Of a stretch of DNA of 64,000 bases, positions 1 to 10,420 are shown in pieces. A program made the position numbers and the translations under genes. Position 1 is the stretch's first letter. Every line of letters begins with the position of its first letter. Below the pieces are notes generated by a model. That model saw nothing but the letters and a program-made list of their open reading frames with translations, had not been told where the DNA came from and ran no database searches. Origin of the DNA: Methylicorpusculum oleiharenae (GTDB lineage Bacteria > Pseudomonadota > Gammaproteobacteria > Methylococcales > Methylomonadaceae); assembly GCF_009828925.2 (NCBI RefSeq), contig NZ_WUTY02000001.1:3006492-3070491 (forward strand). The letters run 5' to 3'.

Positions 1-156
1 CCTTTTGTAAAAGACGACAAAACTACGGTAGGCCAGTTGCTGAAATCTAAAGGCAATAGCGTCATTCGTTTTACCCGTTTTGAAGTCGGCGAAGGTATCG
101 AGAAAAAAGAAGAGAATTTTGCTGAAGAAGTAATGGCTCAAGTTAGAGGCGCTTAA
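1..156 (+). CDS. tsf: elongation factor Ts, C-terminal part
   Basis: Only the last 51 codons are in the window; the gene begins upstream. EF-Ts is the guanine nucleotide exchange factor that recycles EF-Tu after GTP hydrolysis during translation. The visible segment contains the typical [11 protein letters not shown] stretch, the [21 protein letters not shown] ending and a short tail before the TAA. The gene order tsf-pyrH-frr is conserved in most bacteria and supports the call. A strong hairpin follows the stop, so most transcription of tsf probably ends before pyrH. Confidence 0.93.
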   Translation, partial: PFVKDDKTTVGQLLKSKGNSVIRFTRFEVGEGIEKKEENFAEEVMAQVRGA

Positions 157-164
157 TTCAATTC

Positions 165-190
165 AATCCCCGCGTGACTGCGGGGATTTA
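165..190 (+). terminator. hairpin terminator after tsf
   Basis: A perfect 9-bp stem, AATCCCCGC (165-173) and GCGGGGATT (180-188), encloses a 6-nt loop and is followed by a short T-containing tail. It sits 9 bases after the tsf stop and before pyrH, as expected for an intrinsic terminator or attenuator between them. The T-run is short, so termination may be partial. Confidence 0.7.
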
Positions 191-212
191 CTTAAATGAC
201 TAATCACCCTAT

Positions 213-935
213 GTGACTATGACAAAACTTATCTGCCAAAGAATTTTATTAAAATTAAGCGGTGAAGCATTGATGAGCGAGAAGGGAGGCAGCATCGATG
301 CAGAAATTGTCAAACGATTGGCCACCGAAATAAAGGAGCTATGTGAAGCAGGTATAGAAGTCGGTTTGGTTATTGGCGGCGGTAACATTTTACGAGGCGC
401 CCAAAAAGCATCTGAAGGCTTGGATCGGGTTACCGGTGATCAGATGGGAATGCTGGCCACGGTGATCAATGCCTTGGCTATGCAGGATGCGCTGGAATTT
501 TTAGGTTTACAAGTGCGCGTAATGTCGGCGCTAAAGATTAATCAGGTTTGCGAGGACTATATTCGCCGCAGAGCTGTCAGGCATTTGGAAAAAGGCCGCG
601 TGGTTATTTTTGCTGCCGGAACCGGTAATCCCTTTTTTACGACCGACTCGGCAGCCAGTCTCAGGGCCATTGAAATCAATGCGCAACTGATGATTAAGGC
701 GACCAAAGTAAAAGGCGTTTATTCTGCAGATCCCGAAAAAGTCAAAGATGCCCAATTCTATTCAAGACTGACATACGATGATGCATTGGATCAGCGACTG
801 AATGTAATGGATACGACAGCCTTGGTTTTATGCCGTGACAACAATTTGCCTATGCGGGTTATGAATATATTCGAACAAGGTGCCGTGATGAGGCTGATGC
901 AGGGCGAAGACATTGGTTCTCTAATTGAACGTTGA
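213..935 (+). CDS. pyrH: uridylate (UMP) kinase
   Basis: Phosphorylates UMP to UDP with ATP in pyrimidine nucleotide synthesis; bacterial PyrH is a hexameric amino-acid-kinase-fold enzyme unrelated to eukaryotic UMP/CMP kinase. Seen: the N-terminal LLKLSGEAL motif, the GGGN loop near residues 55-58 and the [12 protein letters not shown] motif near residues 136-147. The length of 240 residues matches the family (E. coli 241). The start is either GTG at 213 or ATG at 219; neither has a clear ribosome binding site. It lies between tsf and frr in the conserved order. Confidence 0.95.
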   Translation: MTMTKLICQRILLKLSGEALMSEKGGSIDAEIVKRLATEIKELCEAGIEVGLVIGGGNILRGAQKASEGLDRVTGDQMGMLATVINALAMQDALEFLGLQVRVMSALKINQVCEDYIRRRAVRHLEKGRVVIFAAGTGNPFFTTDSAASLRAIEINAQLMIKATKVKGVYSADPEKVKDAQFYSRLTYDDALDQRLNVMDTTALVLCRDNNLPMRVMNIFEQGAVMRLMQGEDIGSLIER

Positions 936-949
936 AAGAGGATTTTAGA

Positions 950-1507
950 ATGATAAGTGATATTCAACAGGATGCAGCGAAAAGGATGGGTAAAAGCGTG
1001 GAAGCATTGCTCCATGATTTCGCAAAAATAAGAACAGGACGTGCACACCCCAGTTTATTGGATCAGGTCAGTGTTTCTTATTATGGCGTGCCCACGCCAT
1101 TGTCTCAGGTCGCCAACATAGCGATAGAAGATGCACGGACATTGGCAGTGACTCCCTGGGAACGAAACATGGTGCAAGCGATTGAAAAAGCCATCATGAC
1201 TTCGGATCTGGGTTTGAATCCTTCAACGAATGGGTCGGTCATTCGTTTACCTTTACCGGCTTTGACTGAAGAGCGCCGTCGCGATTTGGTGAAAGTGGTT
1301 AGGCATGAAGCTGAAAATGGACGCGTTGCCATACGCAATATTCGCCGTGATGCAAATTCTTTAATTAAAGAAGCGTTAAAAGATAAAAAGATTTCAGAAG
1401 ACGACGCCAGAGCGGCAGAAGAGAAAATCCAAAAACTGACCGATCAATACATCAAAGATATTGAGAAACATCTGGAAGTTAAAGAAGCGGATTTATTGTC
1501 TATCTAA
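950..1507 (+). CDS. frr: ribosome recycling factor
   Basis: Splits post-termination ribosomes together with EF-G so that subunits can be reused. The start at 950 gives 185 residues, the usual family length, beginning MISDIQQDA, and is preceded by AGAGGA at 937-942; an upstream in-frame ATG at 932 would add six unlikely residues. Family motifs [28 protein letters not shown] and RNIRRDAN are all present. It follows pyrH after 14 bases and is probably cotranscribed with it and with uppS. Confidence 0.96.
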   Translation: MISDIQQDAAKRMGKSVEALLHDFAKIRTGRAHPSLLDQVSVSYYGVPTPLSQVANIAIEDARTLAVTPWERNMVQAIEKAIMTSDLGLNPSTNGSVIRLPLPALTEERRRDLVKVVRHEAENGRVAIRNIRRDANSLIKEALKDKKISEDDARAAEEKIQKLTDQYIKDIEKHLEVKEADLLSI

Positions 1508-1519
1508 AAGGATAAATAT

Positions 1520-2284
1520 ATGTCTGCTGATGCATCGACATCCCTACCGTCAGAGTCAAATCCTCGCCATATCGCCATTATTATGGATGGTAACGGCCGC
1601 TGGGCGCAAAAACGAATGATGCCGCGCGCCATGGGGCACAAAGCCGGTGTCAAGGCGGTCAGGGCCATCGTCGATTATTGTGCCCGGCACAACATTGAGG
1701 TGCTGACCTTGTTCGCGTTCAGTAGTGAAAATTGGCGGAGGCCGGTTGAAGAGGTGTCGATGCTGATGAGTTTGTTTATTTCGACATTACAAAAAGAAAT
1801 TAACAAGCTCGATAAAAATAACGTGCGTGTTCGTTTTATCGGCGATAGAGCGGCATTTTCAGAGCAATTACGGTCAAAGATCACTGAAGGTGAAATTCAA
1901 ACTCAAAATAATACGGGTTTGACCTTGGTCGTCGCTGCCAATTACGGTGGACGATGGGATTTGTCTCAGGCTTTTCAGAAGATAGCGGGCAAAGTCAGTG
2001 AAGGCGAACTGTTAATCCAGAATGTTGACGAACAGTGTATCGATCAGCATTTATCCACAGCAGACCTTCCTGAACCGGATTTGTTTATCAGAACCGGTGG
2101 AGAGCAGCGGGTCAGCAATTTTCTTTTGTGGCAACTGGCTTACACCGAACTTTATTTTACGCCTACGCTTTGGCCGGACTTTAATCAGAACGCCTTGGAA
2201 GAGGCCATTAAAAGTTTTAAAACGCGTCAACGCCGATTTGGCCATACCGGTGAACAAGTGCTTAATAAAACAATTACCTTATAA
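1520..2284 (+). CDS. uppS: undecaprenyl diphosphate synthase (cis-prenyltransferase)
   Basis: Adds eight isopentenyl units to farnesyl diphosphate in the cis configuration to make the C55 lipid carrier for peptidoglycan and other envelope glycans. Seen: HIAIIMDGNGRWA at residues 18-29 with the catalytic Asp, SSENWRRP, and the C-terminal RTGGEQR and SNFLLWQ motifs. The length of 254 residues fits. AAAGGA precedes the ATG. It stands between frr and cdsA, the classical gammaproteobacterial arrangement. Confidence 0.96.
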   Translation: MSADASTSLPSESNPRHIAIIMDGNGRWAQKRMMPRAMGHKAGVKAVRAIVDYCARHNIEVLTLFAFSSENWRRPVEEVSMLMSLFISTLQKEINKLDKNNVRVRFIGDRAAFSEQLRSKITEGEIQTQNNTGLTLVVAANYGGRWDLSQAFQKIAGKVSEGELLIQNVDEQCIDQHLSTADLPEPDLFIRTGGEQRVSNFLLWQLAYTELYFTPTLWPDFNQNALEEAIKSFKTRQRRFGHTGEQVLNKTITL

Positions 2285-2301
2285 CAACAATTACTATAAA
2301 A

Positions 2302-3171
2302 ATGTTAAAACAACGCATCCTGACGGCTCTCATACTTATACCCTTGGTGGTTCTTGCTGTTTACTTAATGCCGGTGCCTTACTTTGTTTTATTGGTTGGG
2401 CTGATCGTACTGCTGGCAGGCTGGGAATGGACTGCACTGGTAGGCATTAATTGCTGGACAGGCCGGATATTGTTTCAAGTCGGCCTGATTTTACCGATGC
2501 TGGGCATCTATTTCTGGACCTACATTTTGGAGTTTGCGGCCCAATTAACCAATTTTCCGGAAATAAGAACCCAATCCGGGATTATTGAGTGGTTAGTGGT
2601 GCTTCCTGTGCTGTTTTGGCTGTTGGTCATGGTTCTTATCAGAAATACGCCGGAGGCCTTTTTAAATCTTAAGGTAAAACTGTCCTATAAAGGGCTGATC
2701 GGCTGGTTTATTCTGCTCTCTGCCTGGATGTTTTTCTATCGTTTGAAAGCATTCTATGGCGCGGATATGGCCATGTACTTTTTAGTTCTGATTTGGCTGG
2801 CTGATATAGCGGCTTATTTTACCGGTAAAAAATACGGTGATAGAAAATTAGCCCCTGTAATCAGTCCGGGTAAAACGTTGGCGGGCTTTTACGGCGCATT
2901 AGTTAGTGCTGTAGTCAGCGCTATTGTGGTGAGTTTGATTTTTGAGTTTCACCTGATTGTGCTATCTGATTTCATATTGCTGTCAGTTCTGACGGTACTT
3001 ATTTCTATTTATGGCGACCTGTTCATCAGTGTCGTAAAACGCCAGGGCGGATTTAAAGACAGTGGTTCATTATTGCCTGGACACGGTGGCATTCTGGACA
3101 GAATCGACAGCATTATTGCTGCGGCACCCTTTTTCTATGCCGGGATTTACCTGATGGGAGGTCAAATCTGA
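2302..3171 (+). CDS. cdsA: phosphatidate cytidylyltransferase (CDP-diglyceride synthase)
   Basis: Makes CDP-diacylglycerol from phosphatidate and CTP, the branch point for all phospholipids, in the inner membrane. The 289-residue protein is almost wholly hydrophobic with about eight membrane segments. The family signature [19 protein letters not shown] begins at residue 252. The TGA stop overlaps the dxr ATG by one base, which indicates translational coupling. Confidence 0.95.
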   Translation: MLKQRILTALILIPLVVLAVYLMPVPYFVLLVGLIVLLAGWEWTALVGINCWTGRILFQVGLILPMLGIYFWTYILEFAAQLTNFPEIRTQSGIIEWLVVLPVLFWLLVMVLIRNTPEAFLNLKVKLSYKGLIGWFILLSAWMFFYRLKAFYGADMAMYFLVLIWLADIAAYFTGKKYGDRKLAPVISPGKTLAGFYGALVSAVVSAIVVSLIFEFHLIVLSDFILLSVLTVLISIYGDLFISVVKRQGGFKDSGSLLPGHGGILDRIDSIIAAAPFFYAGIYLMGGQI

Positions 3172-4355
3172 TGAAAGGCATCTGTGTTCTCGGAGCTACT
3201 GGATCAATTGGTGTCAGCACATTGGATGTTGCGGCAAGGCATAAGGATTTATACAAAGTCATCGCACTCACTGCTAACAACAATATCGATACGTTGTACG
3301 AACAATGTCTGGTGCACACGCCCGAGTATGTTGTGGTCGTCGACGAAAACAATGCCAAATTGTTTGCAGAGCGTATTTCAACTTCAGCTATTGATGGCAT
3401 CAAGGTTCTGTCAGGTGCCGATGCATTGGAAACCGTTGCAACACTGGATCAGGTTGATTCCGTAATGGCGGCCATTGTCGGGGCTGCGGGTCTTTTACCC
3501 AGTCTGGCGGCAGCCAAAGCAGGAAAAACGGTTTTACTGGCCAACAAAGAAGCCCTGGTGATGTCCGGAGACCTGTTCATGCATGCGGTGAGAGATTGCG
3601 GCGCGCACCTGCTACCCATTGATAGCGAACATAATGCTATTTTTCAATGTATGCCGGCCCATTATGTTTCAGGCCATTCCGCTAAAAGCGTCCGCCGCAT
3701 TCTGTTGACGGCATCAGGCGGCCCTTTTAGAACGATGCCTCTGGACAAACTCAAGTACGTTACTCCTGAACAAGCGGTTGCTCATCCAAACTGGGATATG
3801 GGCCGGAAAATATCGGTGGATTCGGCGACCATGATGAATAAGGGGCTAGAGTTAATCGAAGCCTGCTTGTTGTTCAACATGAAGCCAGAACAAATACAAG
3901 TTGTGATCCATCCCCAAAGCGTCATTCACTCCATGGTCGATTATGTCGATGGGACTGTCCTGGCACAAATGGGTAATCCCGATATGCGGATTCCTATTGC
4001 CCATGCCATGGCCTGGCCGGAGCGATTCGATTCAGGCGCGGCGCCTCTTAATATCTTCGATGTCAAACATATGGATTTTGAAGCGCCGGATCTTGATCGC
4101 TTTCCGTGCTTGAGATTAGCCATTGAAGCTATCAATGCCGGAGGCGTCATGCCTGCAGTATTGAATGCCGCTAATGAAATTGCGGTAGAGGCATTTTTAA
4201 ACGAACAGATCCGGTTTACCGATATTCCTGTCGTCATCGAGAAAACCATGCAGTCATTTGAGGTGAGCGAAGGGGATACGCTGGAAAAAGTGCTGTCTAT
4301 AGACAGTCAGGCCCGGGATGTAGCCAGGCAAAATCTGTTGTCGTTGGCTAACTGA
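3171..4355 (+). CDS. dxr: 1-deoxy-D-xylulose 5-phosphate reductoisomerase
   Basis: Converts DXP to 2-C-methyl-D-erythritol 4-phosphate with NADPH, the first committed step of the MEP isoprenoid pathway. It therefore feeds the UppS substrate encoded nearby. Seen: N-terminal GATGSIG Rossmann loop (residues 8-14), [12 protein letters not shown], the metal-binding [11 protein letters not shown] and the active-site loop HPNWDMG with [13 protein letters not shown]. The 394-residue length is normal. The ATG overlaps the cdsA stop in TGATG. Confidence 0.96.
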   Translation: MKGICVLGATGSIGVSTLDVAARHKDLYKVIALTANNNIDTLYEQCLVHTPEYVVVVDENNAKLFAERISTSAIDGIKVLSGADALETVATLDQVDSVMAAIVGAAGLLPSLAAAKAGKTVLLANKEALVMSGDLFMHAVRDCGAHLLPIDSEHNAIFQCMPAHYVSGHSAKSVRRILLTASGGPFRTMPLDKLKYVTPEQAVAHPNWDMGRKISVDSATMMNKGLELIEACLLFNMKPEQIQVVIHPQSVIHSMVDYVDGTVLAQMGNPDMRIPIAHAMAWPERFDSGAAPLNIFDVKHMDFEAPDLDRFPCLRLAIEAINAGGVMPAVLNAANEIAVEAFLNEQIRFTDIPVVIEKTMQSFEVSEGDTLEKVLSIDSQARDVARQNLLSLAN

Positions 4356-4363
4356 ACGCGTTG

Positions 4364-5719
4364 ATGCATACCTTATTCTATTTTATCCTTGCCATCGGTA
4401 TTCTTGTTTCCTTTCATGAATTCGGCCATTTCTGGGTAGCACGTAAAGCTGGCGTCAAAGTACTGAGGTTTTCAGTCGGGTTCGGTAAAGTGTTGTGGTC
4501 TTACAGAAAGACACCCGATTCTACCGAATATGTCATTTCGGCTATCCCTCTGGGTGGTTATGTGAAAATGGTAGACGAAAGAGAGGGGGAAGTTGCAACT
4601 TCAGACTTGCCTTTTGCTTTTAACCGTCAATCCATTCTCGCCCGTTCCGCGATTGTTGCCGCAGGTCCGGTGTTTAATTTCATCCTTGCCATAGCGCTGT
4701 TTTGGTTTGTGCTGATGATGGGCGAAACCGGGTTACGTCCGATTGTTGGCCAAATAATGCCTGAAACGCTGGCGGCACAAGCCGGTTTTGTTGAGAAAGA
4801 TGAGATTGTTGCCGTAAGCGGAGAAACGGTAAAAACCTGGAGTGAAGTGATGGAAATGATATTTTCATCAGCCGCCCAACCGGCCTCTGACGGACTCAGT
4901 ATTGAAGTAAAAAGCGCTGACGACGAGCGCCAGACCAAGGTGTTGCAAATACCCGAGGTATTACAGAAAAATCCTGAACAGCTGTATGAAAAACTGGGAT
5001 TGGTACCCTGGATGCCGCCCATTAAAGCTGTTTTCGGCAAGGTGCTTGAGGGTAAACCTGCAGAAAAAGCCGGCTTGAAGAGCGGTGATGTCTTACTGAT
5101 AGCGGATGAAGTTTCAATTGAAAACTGGATGCAATGGGTTGACTATGTCAAGGAACGCCCCGATACGCCGATTGAGCTGACGCTCGAACGTGAAGGCGTT
5201 GAGCTCAAATTGACTATTACGCCTGAGAAAGTTGAAGAAAATGGCGTGGCAGTTGGTAAAATTGGCGCCGCTGCATTGATACCCGAAGATCTGATTGCCT
5301 CTTTACAGGTCACACATTCATTATCACCCTGGCCTGCAATGCAGACCGCCGTATCGAGAACTACCTTTTTTTCAAAGGTTACATTAAAGATGATGGGGCA
5401 TATGTTGATCGGCAACGCATCGGTCAAAAATCTGAGCGGACCTATCAGTATTGCCCAGTTTGCCGGTATTTCTGCCGAGAGAGGTTTGGTTGAGTTTTTG
5501 TCATTTCTGGCAAAAATCAGTATCAGTTTGGCGGTACTTAATCTCTTGCCTATTCCTGTCCTGGACGGCGGGCACTTACTTTTTTTTGCTATTGAAGCCG
5601 TAAAAGGCAGTCCAGTCAGCGAAAAAGTCCAGCTTGTATTTCAACAAGCGGGCATTCTGTTACTCCTGTCCCTCATGGCCTTGGCCATGTTTTTGGACTT
5701 GGAACGCTTGTTTCAGTAA
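4364..5719 (+). CDS. rseP: RseP site-2 zinc metalloprotease
   Basis: Inner-membrane intramembrane protease that cleaves the anti-sigma factor RseA (sigma-E response) and clears signal peptide remnants. Seen: zinc motif HEFGH at residues 18-22 in the first membrane segment, two PDZ-like domains in the middle (roughly 120-190 and 210-290), and the C-terminal NLLPIPVLDGG motif in the third membrane segment. The start is taken at ATG 4364; a TTG three bases earlier is less likely. The usual neighbour bamA does not follow. Confidence 0.95.
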   Translation: MHTLFYFILAIGILVSFHEFGHFWVARKAGVKVLRFSVGFGKVLWSYRKTPDSTEYVISAIPLGGYVKMVDEREGEVATSDLPFAFNRQSILARSAIVAAGPVFNFILAIALFWFVLMMGETGLRPIVGQIMPETLAAQAGFVEKDEIVAVSGETVKTWSEVMEMIFSSAAQPASDGLSIEVKSADDERQTKVLQIPEVLQKNPEQLYEKLGLVPWMPPIKAVFGKVLEGKPAEKAGLKSGDVLLIADEVSIENWMQWVDYVKERPDTPIELTLEREGVELKLTITPEKVEENGVAVGKIGAAALIPEDLIASLQVTHSLSPWPAMQTAVSRTTFFSKVTLKMMGHMLIGNASVKNLSGPISIAQFAGISAERGLVEFLSFLAKISISLAVLNLLPIPVLDGGHLLFFAIEAVKGSPVSEKVQLVFQQAGILLLLSLMALAMFLDLERLFQ

Positions 5720-5737
5720 ATTGCTTTGTAACAGCGC

Positions 5738-5762
5738 AAAAAGTTATGAACGATAACTTTTT
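5738..5762 (+). terminator. hairpin with T-run after rseP
   Basis: A perfect 10-bp inverted repeat, AAAAAGTTAT (5738-5747) and ATAACTTTTT (5753-5762), with a 5-nt loop and a T-rich 3' arm lies 19 bases after the rseP stop. The stem is A/T rich, so it is a weak candidate for the intrinsic terminator of the pyrH-rseP run, but position and T-run both fit. Confidence 0.5.
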
Positions 5763-5802
5763 CTAGTAGTCCATTACCGAAATTAACTTACCTGGAAGAG
5801 TC

Positions 5803-6522
5803 ATGCAGCAACTTATCAGAACCCTAATGCTAACCGGTGCCGTATTAAGCGCTTCTATGGTGAGCGCCGATGAAAACGCGATCAAAGAGTCATTGAAAAA
5901 ATCAATGCCTTCAATTAATCCCGAGTCTATCCAGCCTTCTGAAATTAAAGGTTTGTACGAAGTCGTGGTTGGCGCAAATATCTTTTACATGTCAGAAGAT
6001 GGTAAATATCTGTTACAAGGGCGTTTAGTCGATGTGGCGGCAAGAACCGATTTGACGGAAGTCAAAATGTCTCAAACGCGGAAAAATGCATTGGCAAAAT
6101 TGGGTGAAGATCAAATGATCGTCTTTAAACCCAAGGAAAGTAAGTACAAGGTCTTTATATTTACCGATATTGACTGCGGCTATTGTCGGAAGCTGCATTC
6201 CGAAATTGATCAATACATGGCAGAAGGCATAACCATTCAATATCTTTTCTTTCCCCGTTCAGGCAAAGATACCGATTCTTACAAAAAAGCAGTATCGGTC
6301 TGGTGTGCCAGTGACAGAAATGCGGCTTTGACCAAAGCGAAAAAAGGCGAAAACATCGAAGCTAAAGACTGCACACATCCGGTGGATGCTCACATGCAGT
6401 TAGGTGTTGAATTTGAAGCACGCGGCACGCCGATGATTGTGACTGAAAACGGCAGTGTGTATCCCGGCTATCTCCCGGCAAAACAACTGGTTGAAGTATT
6501 GCGCGAAGAAAAAGGCCAGTAG
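5803..6522 (+). CDS. dsbC: DsbC-like periplasmic disulfide isomerase
   Basis: Disulfide isomerase/reductase that corrects wrong disulfides in the periplasm, kept reduced by DsbD. Seen: an N-terminal signal peptide of about 22 residues ending near MVSA, a DsbC-type dimerisation region, a thioredoxin fold with active site CGYC at residues 125-128, a second Cys pair further on, and a cis-proline loop RGTPMIV. The 239-residue length is normal. It follows rseP after a hairpin and probably has its own promoter; repeat family A begins eight bases after its stop. Confidence 0.9.
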   Translation: MQQLIRTLMLTGAVLSASMVSADENAIKESLKKSMPSINPESIQPSEIKGLYEVVVGANIFYMSEDGKYLLQGRLVDVAARTDLTEVKMSQTRKNALAKLGEDQMIVFKPKESKYKVFIFTDIDCGYCRKLHSEIDQYMAEGITIQYLFFPRSGKDTDSYKKAVSVWCASDRNAALTKAKKGENIEAKDCTHPVDAHMQLGVEFEARGTPMIVTENGSVYPGYLPAKQLVEVLREEKGQ

Positions 6523-6530
6523 ATCCAAAT

Positions 6531-6662
6531 TATACCTTTCGCACTTCATTTTTGGCAGTGCCTAGGAGGCAACGGGTTGTTCGGCATAGGTCTACAGGGA
6601 TGGTTTACGGCTTCCTTTGACGGGCACCCCGGTGCCGAATTTCGATCTACGATGGTCATATA
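6531..6662. repeat. intergenic inverted-repeat element, family A, copy 1
   Basis: A 132-bp non-coding segment that begins TATACCTTTCGCACTTCA and ends near ATCTACGATGGTCATATA. A second copy at 61679-61812 shares most positions, including GGCAACGGGTTGTTCGGCATA, TTTGACGGGCA and CCCGGTGCCGAATTT. Inside is a pairing TTCGGCA/TGCCGAA plus a G/C hairpin at the GGGCACCCCGGTGCC core. It sits in the convergent gap between dsbC and mutS, has no ORF and looks like a MITE or REP-like element. Confidence 0.75.
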
Positions 6663-6670
6663 TGCATAGC

Positions 6671-6704
6671 ATCCGGAAACAGGTTTCAAAAATGGTTTCC
6701 GGAT
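6671..6704. other. 10-bp perfect inverted repeat between convergent genes
   Basis: ATCCGGAAAC (6671-6680) pairs perfectly with GTTTCCGGAT (6695-6704) across a 14-nt loop. It lies between the 3' ends of dsbC and mutS and could stop or protect transcripts from either side. No long T-run follows on either strand, so a Rho-independent terminator is not certain. Confidence 0.5.
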
Positions 6705-6761
6705 AACTGTTAAAAAAAATACCGGTTCATCCAAGCTTGGTTAAGCCGGTTGCAATTTTCC

Positions 6762-9356
6762 TTAAATCATCCCCTTAAGCCGGTAAAGCAATTCCAATGC
6801 TTGACGTGGACTCAGTTGATCAGGATCCAGTTCTGACAGTAAAGAAACGGCCGGGTGATATTCCTTGCCGGTAAATAAGTCGAGTTGCTGGTTGCCTGCT
6901 CCGGCTTGTTGTTCCAGATAAGCGGTATTTTCCAGATGATGTAATTTTTGTTTGGCTTTATCGATGACAACAGCCGGGACACCAGCTAGCGAAGCGACCT
7001 GTAATCCGTAGCTTTGACTTGCGGGGCCCTCTTTAACCGCATGCAGAAAAATAATCTTATCGCCATGCTCCATTGCTTCAAGGTGTACGTTGTGAATGGT
7101 TTTTTGTTCTTCTGCCAAAGCCGTCAGTTCAAAATAATGCGTGGCAAACAGCGTAAACGCTTTAGTGATTTTGGCTAAATAGTCGGCGCAGGCCCAGGCT
7201 AACGATAGGCCGTCAAACGTGCTGGTGCCCCGGCCAATCTCATCCATCAGGATCAGGCTTTTATCAGTGGCGTTATGCAAAATATTGGCGGTTTCCGACA
7301 TCTCCACCATAAAAGTCGAGCGACCGCTGGCCAGATCATCCGATGCGCCGATACGGGTAAATACTTTATCGATGGGGCCGCAGCTAAAGGATTTGGCCGG
7401 GACAAAACAGCCGATATGCGCCATCAAAACGATCAATGCGGTTTGCCTCATATAAGTCGATTTACCGCCCATATTGGGGCCGGTAATGACCAGCATTTTG
7501 CGTTGACTGCCCAGGTTAAGGTCATTGGCGACAAATGGAACGGCGGAGACTTGTTCGACTACCAAATGGCGGCCGCTGTCTATCTGTATGCCTGTTTTTT
7601 GCGTCAGTAAAGGCTTGATGAGATTCAACGTATCGGCGCGTTCAGCAAAATTGACCAGTACATCCAGCTCAGCCAACCCATTTGCGCACTGTTGCAGCGC
7701 CAGTAACGATTCAGCGATGATATTCAATAACTGCTCATACAAGGCTTTTTCAAACGACAAGGATTTTTCCTTGGCACTGAGCACTTTATCCTCAAAACTT
7801 TTCAATTCGGCGGTGATATAGCGTTCAACGCCTTTCAGCGTCTGTTTTCGCGTGTAGTAGGCAGGGACATTATCCGCTTGAGAACGCGGCACTTCGATGT
7901 AGTAACCGTGGACGCGATTGTAGTTGACTTTGAGGGTGTTGATGCCAGTTGCAGCTTTTTCGCGTGCTTCCATATCGAGCAGGTATTGATCCGCATGCTG
8001 GCTCAAGTTACGCAGTTCGTCCAGTTCAATATGATAACCGGGGGCAATGACTCCCCCGTCTCTTATCAGTACGGGTGGATTATCAACCACTGCTTTTCGG
8101 AGTAAATCCAGTAATTGCGGATGTTCGCCTAACTGGTTTTGCAGTCTTGCTAGTTCGGCGTCTTCTATTTGCGATAGCGCTGAATGCAAATCGGGCAAAA
8201 CGGTCAGCGTATCACGCAGTACCAGCAAATCTCGGGGCCGCGCCGATTTAAGCGCAATCCTTGAGCTGATGCGTTCGATATCGCCAGTTTGTTTGAGTAG
8301 GCGCTGAAGGGTCTGATAACAACGGTCTGTCATCAAGTACTCAATGCTGTTATACCGCGCTTTCAAACGTTCCTGCTGTCTCAAAGGCCGATGAATCCAT
8401 CGGCGCAGGCAGCGGCTACCCATGGCTGTAACGGTTTTATCCAGCACACCGAACAAGGTATATTGAAGCTGGCCCGACGGGTGATAATCCAGTTCCAGGT
8501 TACGGCGGCTGGCCGCGTCCAGAATGATGCTGTCGCTGTTATGTTCAACCTGAATGCCTTGAATATGCGGCAGAGCCGTTTGTTGTGTTTCTTTGACATA
8601 AAGCAACAAACAACCGGCGGCGGCGACAGCCACCGGCATGTTCTCGCAGCCAAATCCTTTCAGATCGTGGGTATTGAATTGTTTCAGTACGTGCTGGCGC
8701 GCACTGTTAATTTCAAAATGCCAGGGCGCTTTCTTACAGATGCCGCGCCGCTGTTTTAGCGCATCGGGCAGCCGGAAATCTTCTGAAATCAGCAGTTCTG
8801 CCGGGTTGAGGCGTTCAATTTCACTTAAAAAGGCATCCTGCGTATCTATTTGCTGCAAGATAAAACGGCCGCTGGTCAAATCAAGGCTGGCAATGCCGAA
8901 TTTCTGTCCGTCAACATGGGTACCGACTAACAGATTGTCTTTTCGATCTTCCAGCAAAGCTTCATCGGTTACCGTGCCGGGTGTCATAATGCGTATGACT
9001 TTCCGGTCAACTGGGCCTTTGGAGGTTGCCGGGTCACCGATTTGTTCGCAGATGGCGACCGATTCGGATTGTTTCAATAATCTGGCAATGTAACCTTCTG
9101 CGGCATGATACGGAATGCCGGCCATGGGAATAGGCGTGCCGCCGGAGTGACCGCGGCTGGTGAGCGTGATATCAAGTAATTGTGCTGCTTTTGCCGCATC
9201 TTCAAAAAACAGCTCGTAAAAATCGCCCATACGATAAAAAAGCAAGGTATCCGGATGTTCCGCTTTGATGCGCAGATATTGCTGCATCATCGGTGTATGA
9301 GACGGCGTCGGTGTGATTGATGGCGTGATTTCTGAATCGATGTTGTCGAGGGTCAT
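6762..9356 (-). CDS. mutS: DNA mismatch repair protein MutS
   Basis: Recognises mismatches and small loops and starts MutL-dependent repair. The start at 9356 gives 864 residues (E. coli 853), beginning [10 protein letters not shown]; the frame stays open 60 codons upstream, but that part has no family similarity and covers a hairpin-rich leader. Seen: [12 protein letters not shown] and the mismatch-contacting FYELF motif at the N-terminus, Walker [10 protein letters not shown] near residue 625, Walker [17 protein letters not shown], and ATHYFELT. Convergent with dsbC. Confidence 0.96.
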   Translation of the reverse strand: MTLDNIDSEITPSITPTPSHTPMMQQYLRIKAEHPDTLLFYRMGDFYELFFEDAAKAAQLLDITLTSRGHSGGTPIPMAGIPYHAAEGYIARLLKQSESVAICEQIGDPATSKGPVDRKVIRIMTPGTVTDEALLEDRKDNLLVGTHVDGQKFGIASLDLTSGRFILQQIDTQDAFLSEIERLNPAELLISEDFRLPDALKQRRGICKKAPWHFEINSARQHVLKQFNTHDLKGFGCENMPVAVAAAGCLLLYVKETQQTALPHIQGIQVEHNSDSIILDAASRRNLELDYHPSGQLQYTLFGVLDKTVTAMGSRCLRRWIHRPLRQQERLKARYNSIEYLMTDRCYQTLQRLLKQTGDIERISSRIALKSARPRDLLVLRDTLTVLPDLHSALSQIEDAELARLQNQLGEHPQLLDLLRKAVVDNPPVLIRDGGVIAPGYHIELDELRNLSQHADQYLLDMEAREKAATGINTLKVNYNRVHGYYIEVPRSQADNVPAYYTRKQTLKGVERYITAELKSFEDKVLSAKEKSLSFEKALYEQLLNIIAESLLALQQCANGLAELDVLVNFAERADTLNLIKPLLTQKTGIQIDSGRHLVVEQVSAVPFVANDLNLGSQRKMLVITGPNMGGKSTYMRQTALIVLMAHIGCFVPAKSFSCGPIDKVFTRIGASDDLASGRSTFMVEMSETANILHNATDKSLILMDEIGRGTSTFDGLSLAWACADYLAKITKAFTLFATHYFELTALAEEQKTIHNVHLEAMEHGDKIIFLHAVKEGPASQSYGLQVASLAGVPAVVIDKAKQKLHHLENTAYLEQQAGAGNQQLDLFTGKEYHPAVSLLSELDPDQLSPRQALELLYRLKGMI

Positions 9357-9460
9357 GGGCAAGAAAAAGTTGTAAAGCCGGTGTAATATACTTCGCGCGA
9401 CCAGATTTTCGGTTTTCTGACGCGCTCTTTTGTCCGATAGCGGCGTTGCGAAAACAGTTA

Positions 9461-9480
9461 CATAGCTTCTTGCTATGCGC
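9461..9480. other. small hairpin in mutS leader region
   Basis: CATAGC and GCTATG pair across TTCTT within a G/C-rich segment upstream of mutS. The surrounding stretch, about 9386-9540, stays open in the mutS frame but is basic and unlike MutS, so it is best read as leader or repeat DNA. It includes ATATACTTCGCGCG, which recurs inside the 59.3-kb element. Confidence 0.35.
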
Positions 9481-9721
9481 CTGTTTCCGCGCCTTGCTCT
9501 CGAACAAAATAGCCTTGCCATAAAAGCCGCAAACATGACCGCGCGGAGTATAAAAGATGCATAACACGAGTTGAAGGATTAAAGTGACTCCATCCTCAAT
9601 AAGGGCTTTATTTTAACATGATGGGATTGCCGGTTGGGCGGTCTTTGACAAGACGTAAAATGATAACGAAATCCTGCTCAATTTAGGGTAGGGTCTTTTC
9701 TGGCCAGCTAATGATAAAACC

Positions 9722-10348
9722 ATGAGTAGTTCTTGCTTAAATCTGTTATTGCTGTCGTATGGGCATGATCCGTTTGAAGGGTATGACGGTTTACAACGTC
9801 ATGATTTTGAGATTCAACGCTACCGGCTTACTCCTGACTTTACCTGTGGAGCTGATTTTTCAGCGTTTAATTTGGTGGGGCTTGATGGATTAATGCCCTC
9901 CGAATCTATTCTCGAACTTTTGCAGACGCAGCAAAAAACGGAAACGAGTAAATTTATCATTTTCAATTTGCAGGAAAATATTCAAAATGCCGTCAATTAT
10001 CTTCAGGCCGGTGCACGCGGAATTTTGACAGGCAAACATGAACAGCAAGAAGTGGCTGATATTTTTCAGGCGGTACACCAGGGAGCTATTTATATCGATA
10101 ACGACGTGGCTCAGAAATTGGCCATGCGGCATATCAAGAAGATTTTGGAACCCTTTGATACGCTAAGTTCCAGGGAATTTGATGTGTTTTGCCTGATTGC
10201 CGAGGATTTCCCGATAACCTACATCGCTAATCAACTGACTATTTCTTTAAAAACTGTATTTAATTGTCAAACGGCTATTCGGCGCAAATTAAATGTACAA
10301 CATAATGAGCAATTCAAGCTTATCGCTAAAAACAATGGACTGATTTAA
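9722..10348 (+). CDS. LuxR-type response regulator-like transcription factor
   Basis: A 208-residue protein with an N-terminal receiver-like region (1-120) and a LuxR/FixJ helix-turn-helix from about residue 145, with the start LSSREFDVF and recognition region ISLKTVFNCQTAIRRKL. The receiver is atypical: the first acidic pair is replaced by HD in SYGHDP, although an Asp is kept in GLDGLMP and a Lys in ILTGK. No histidine kinase gene is adjacent. Whether it is regulated by phosphorylation cannot be told; its targets may include the downstream PepSY gene. Confidence 0.75.
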   Translation: MSSSCLNLLLLSYGHDPFEGYDGLQRHDFEIQRYRLTPDFTCGADFSAFNLVGLDGLMPSESILELLQTQQKTETSKFIIFNLQENIQNAVNYLQAGARGILTGKHEQQEVADIFQAVHQGAIYIDNDVAQKLAMRHIKKILEPFDTLSSREFDVFCLIAEDFPITYIANQLTISLKTVFNCQTAIRRKLNVQHNEQFKLIAKNNGLI

Positions 10349-10362
10349 GTGTCACGGTTAGA

Positions 10363-10381
10363 ATTCCCGAAAATCGGGAAT
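10363..10381. promoter_or_regulatory. palindrome upstream of PepSY gene
   Basis: ATTCCCGA and TCGGGAAT form an 8-bp perfect inverted repeat with a 3-nt spacer, between the LuxR-type gene and the PepSY gene. No T-run follows, so an operator or mRNA hairpin is as likely as a terminator. Confidence 0.4.
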
Positions 10382-10420
10382 AATTCCTGATACCTCATTC
10401 TAAATCGCCTGGAGTCCAAA

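Noticed and set aside
9357-9536. 60-codon in-frame extension of MutS
   Set aside because: It does not resemble MutS N-termini, is very basic and covers a hairpin-rich leader; the family start fits at 9356.
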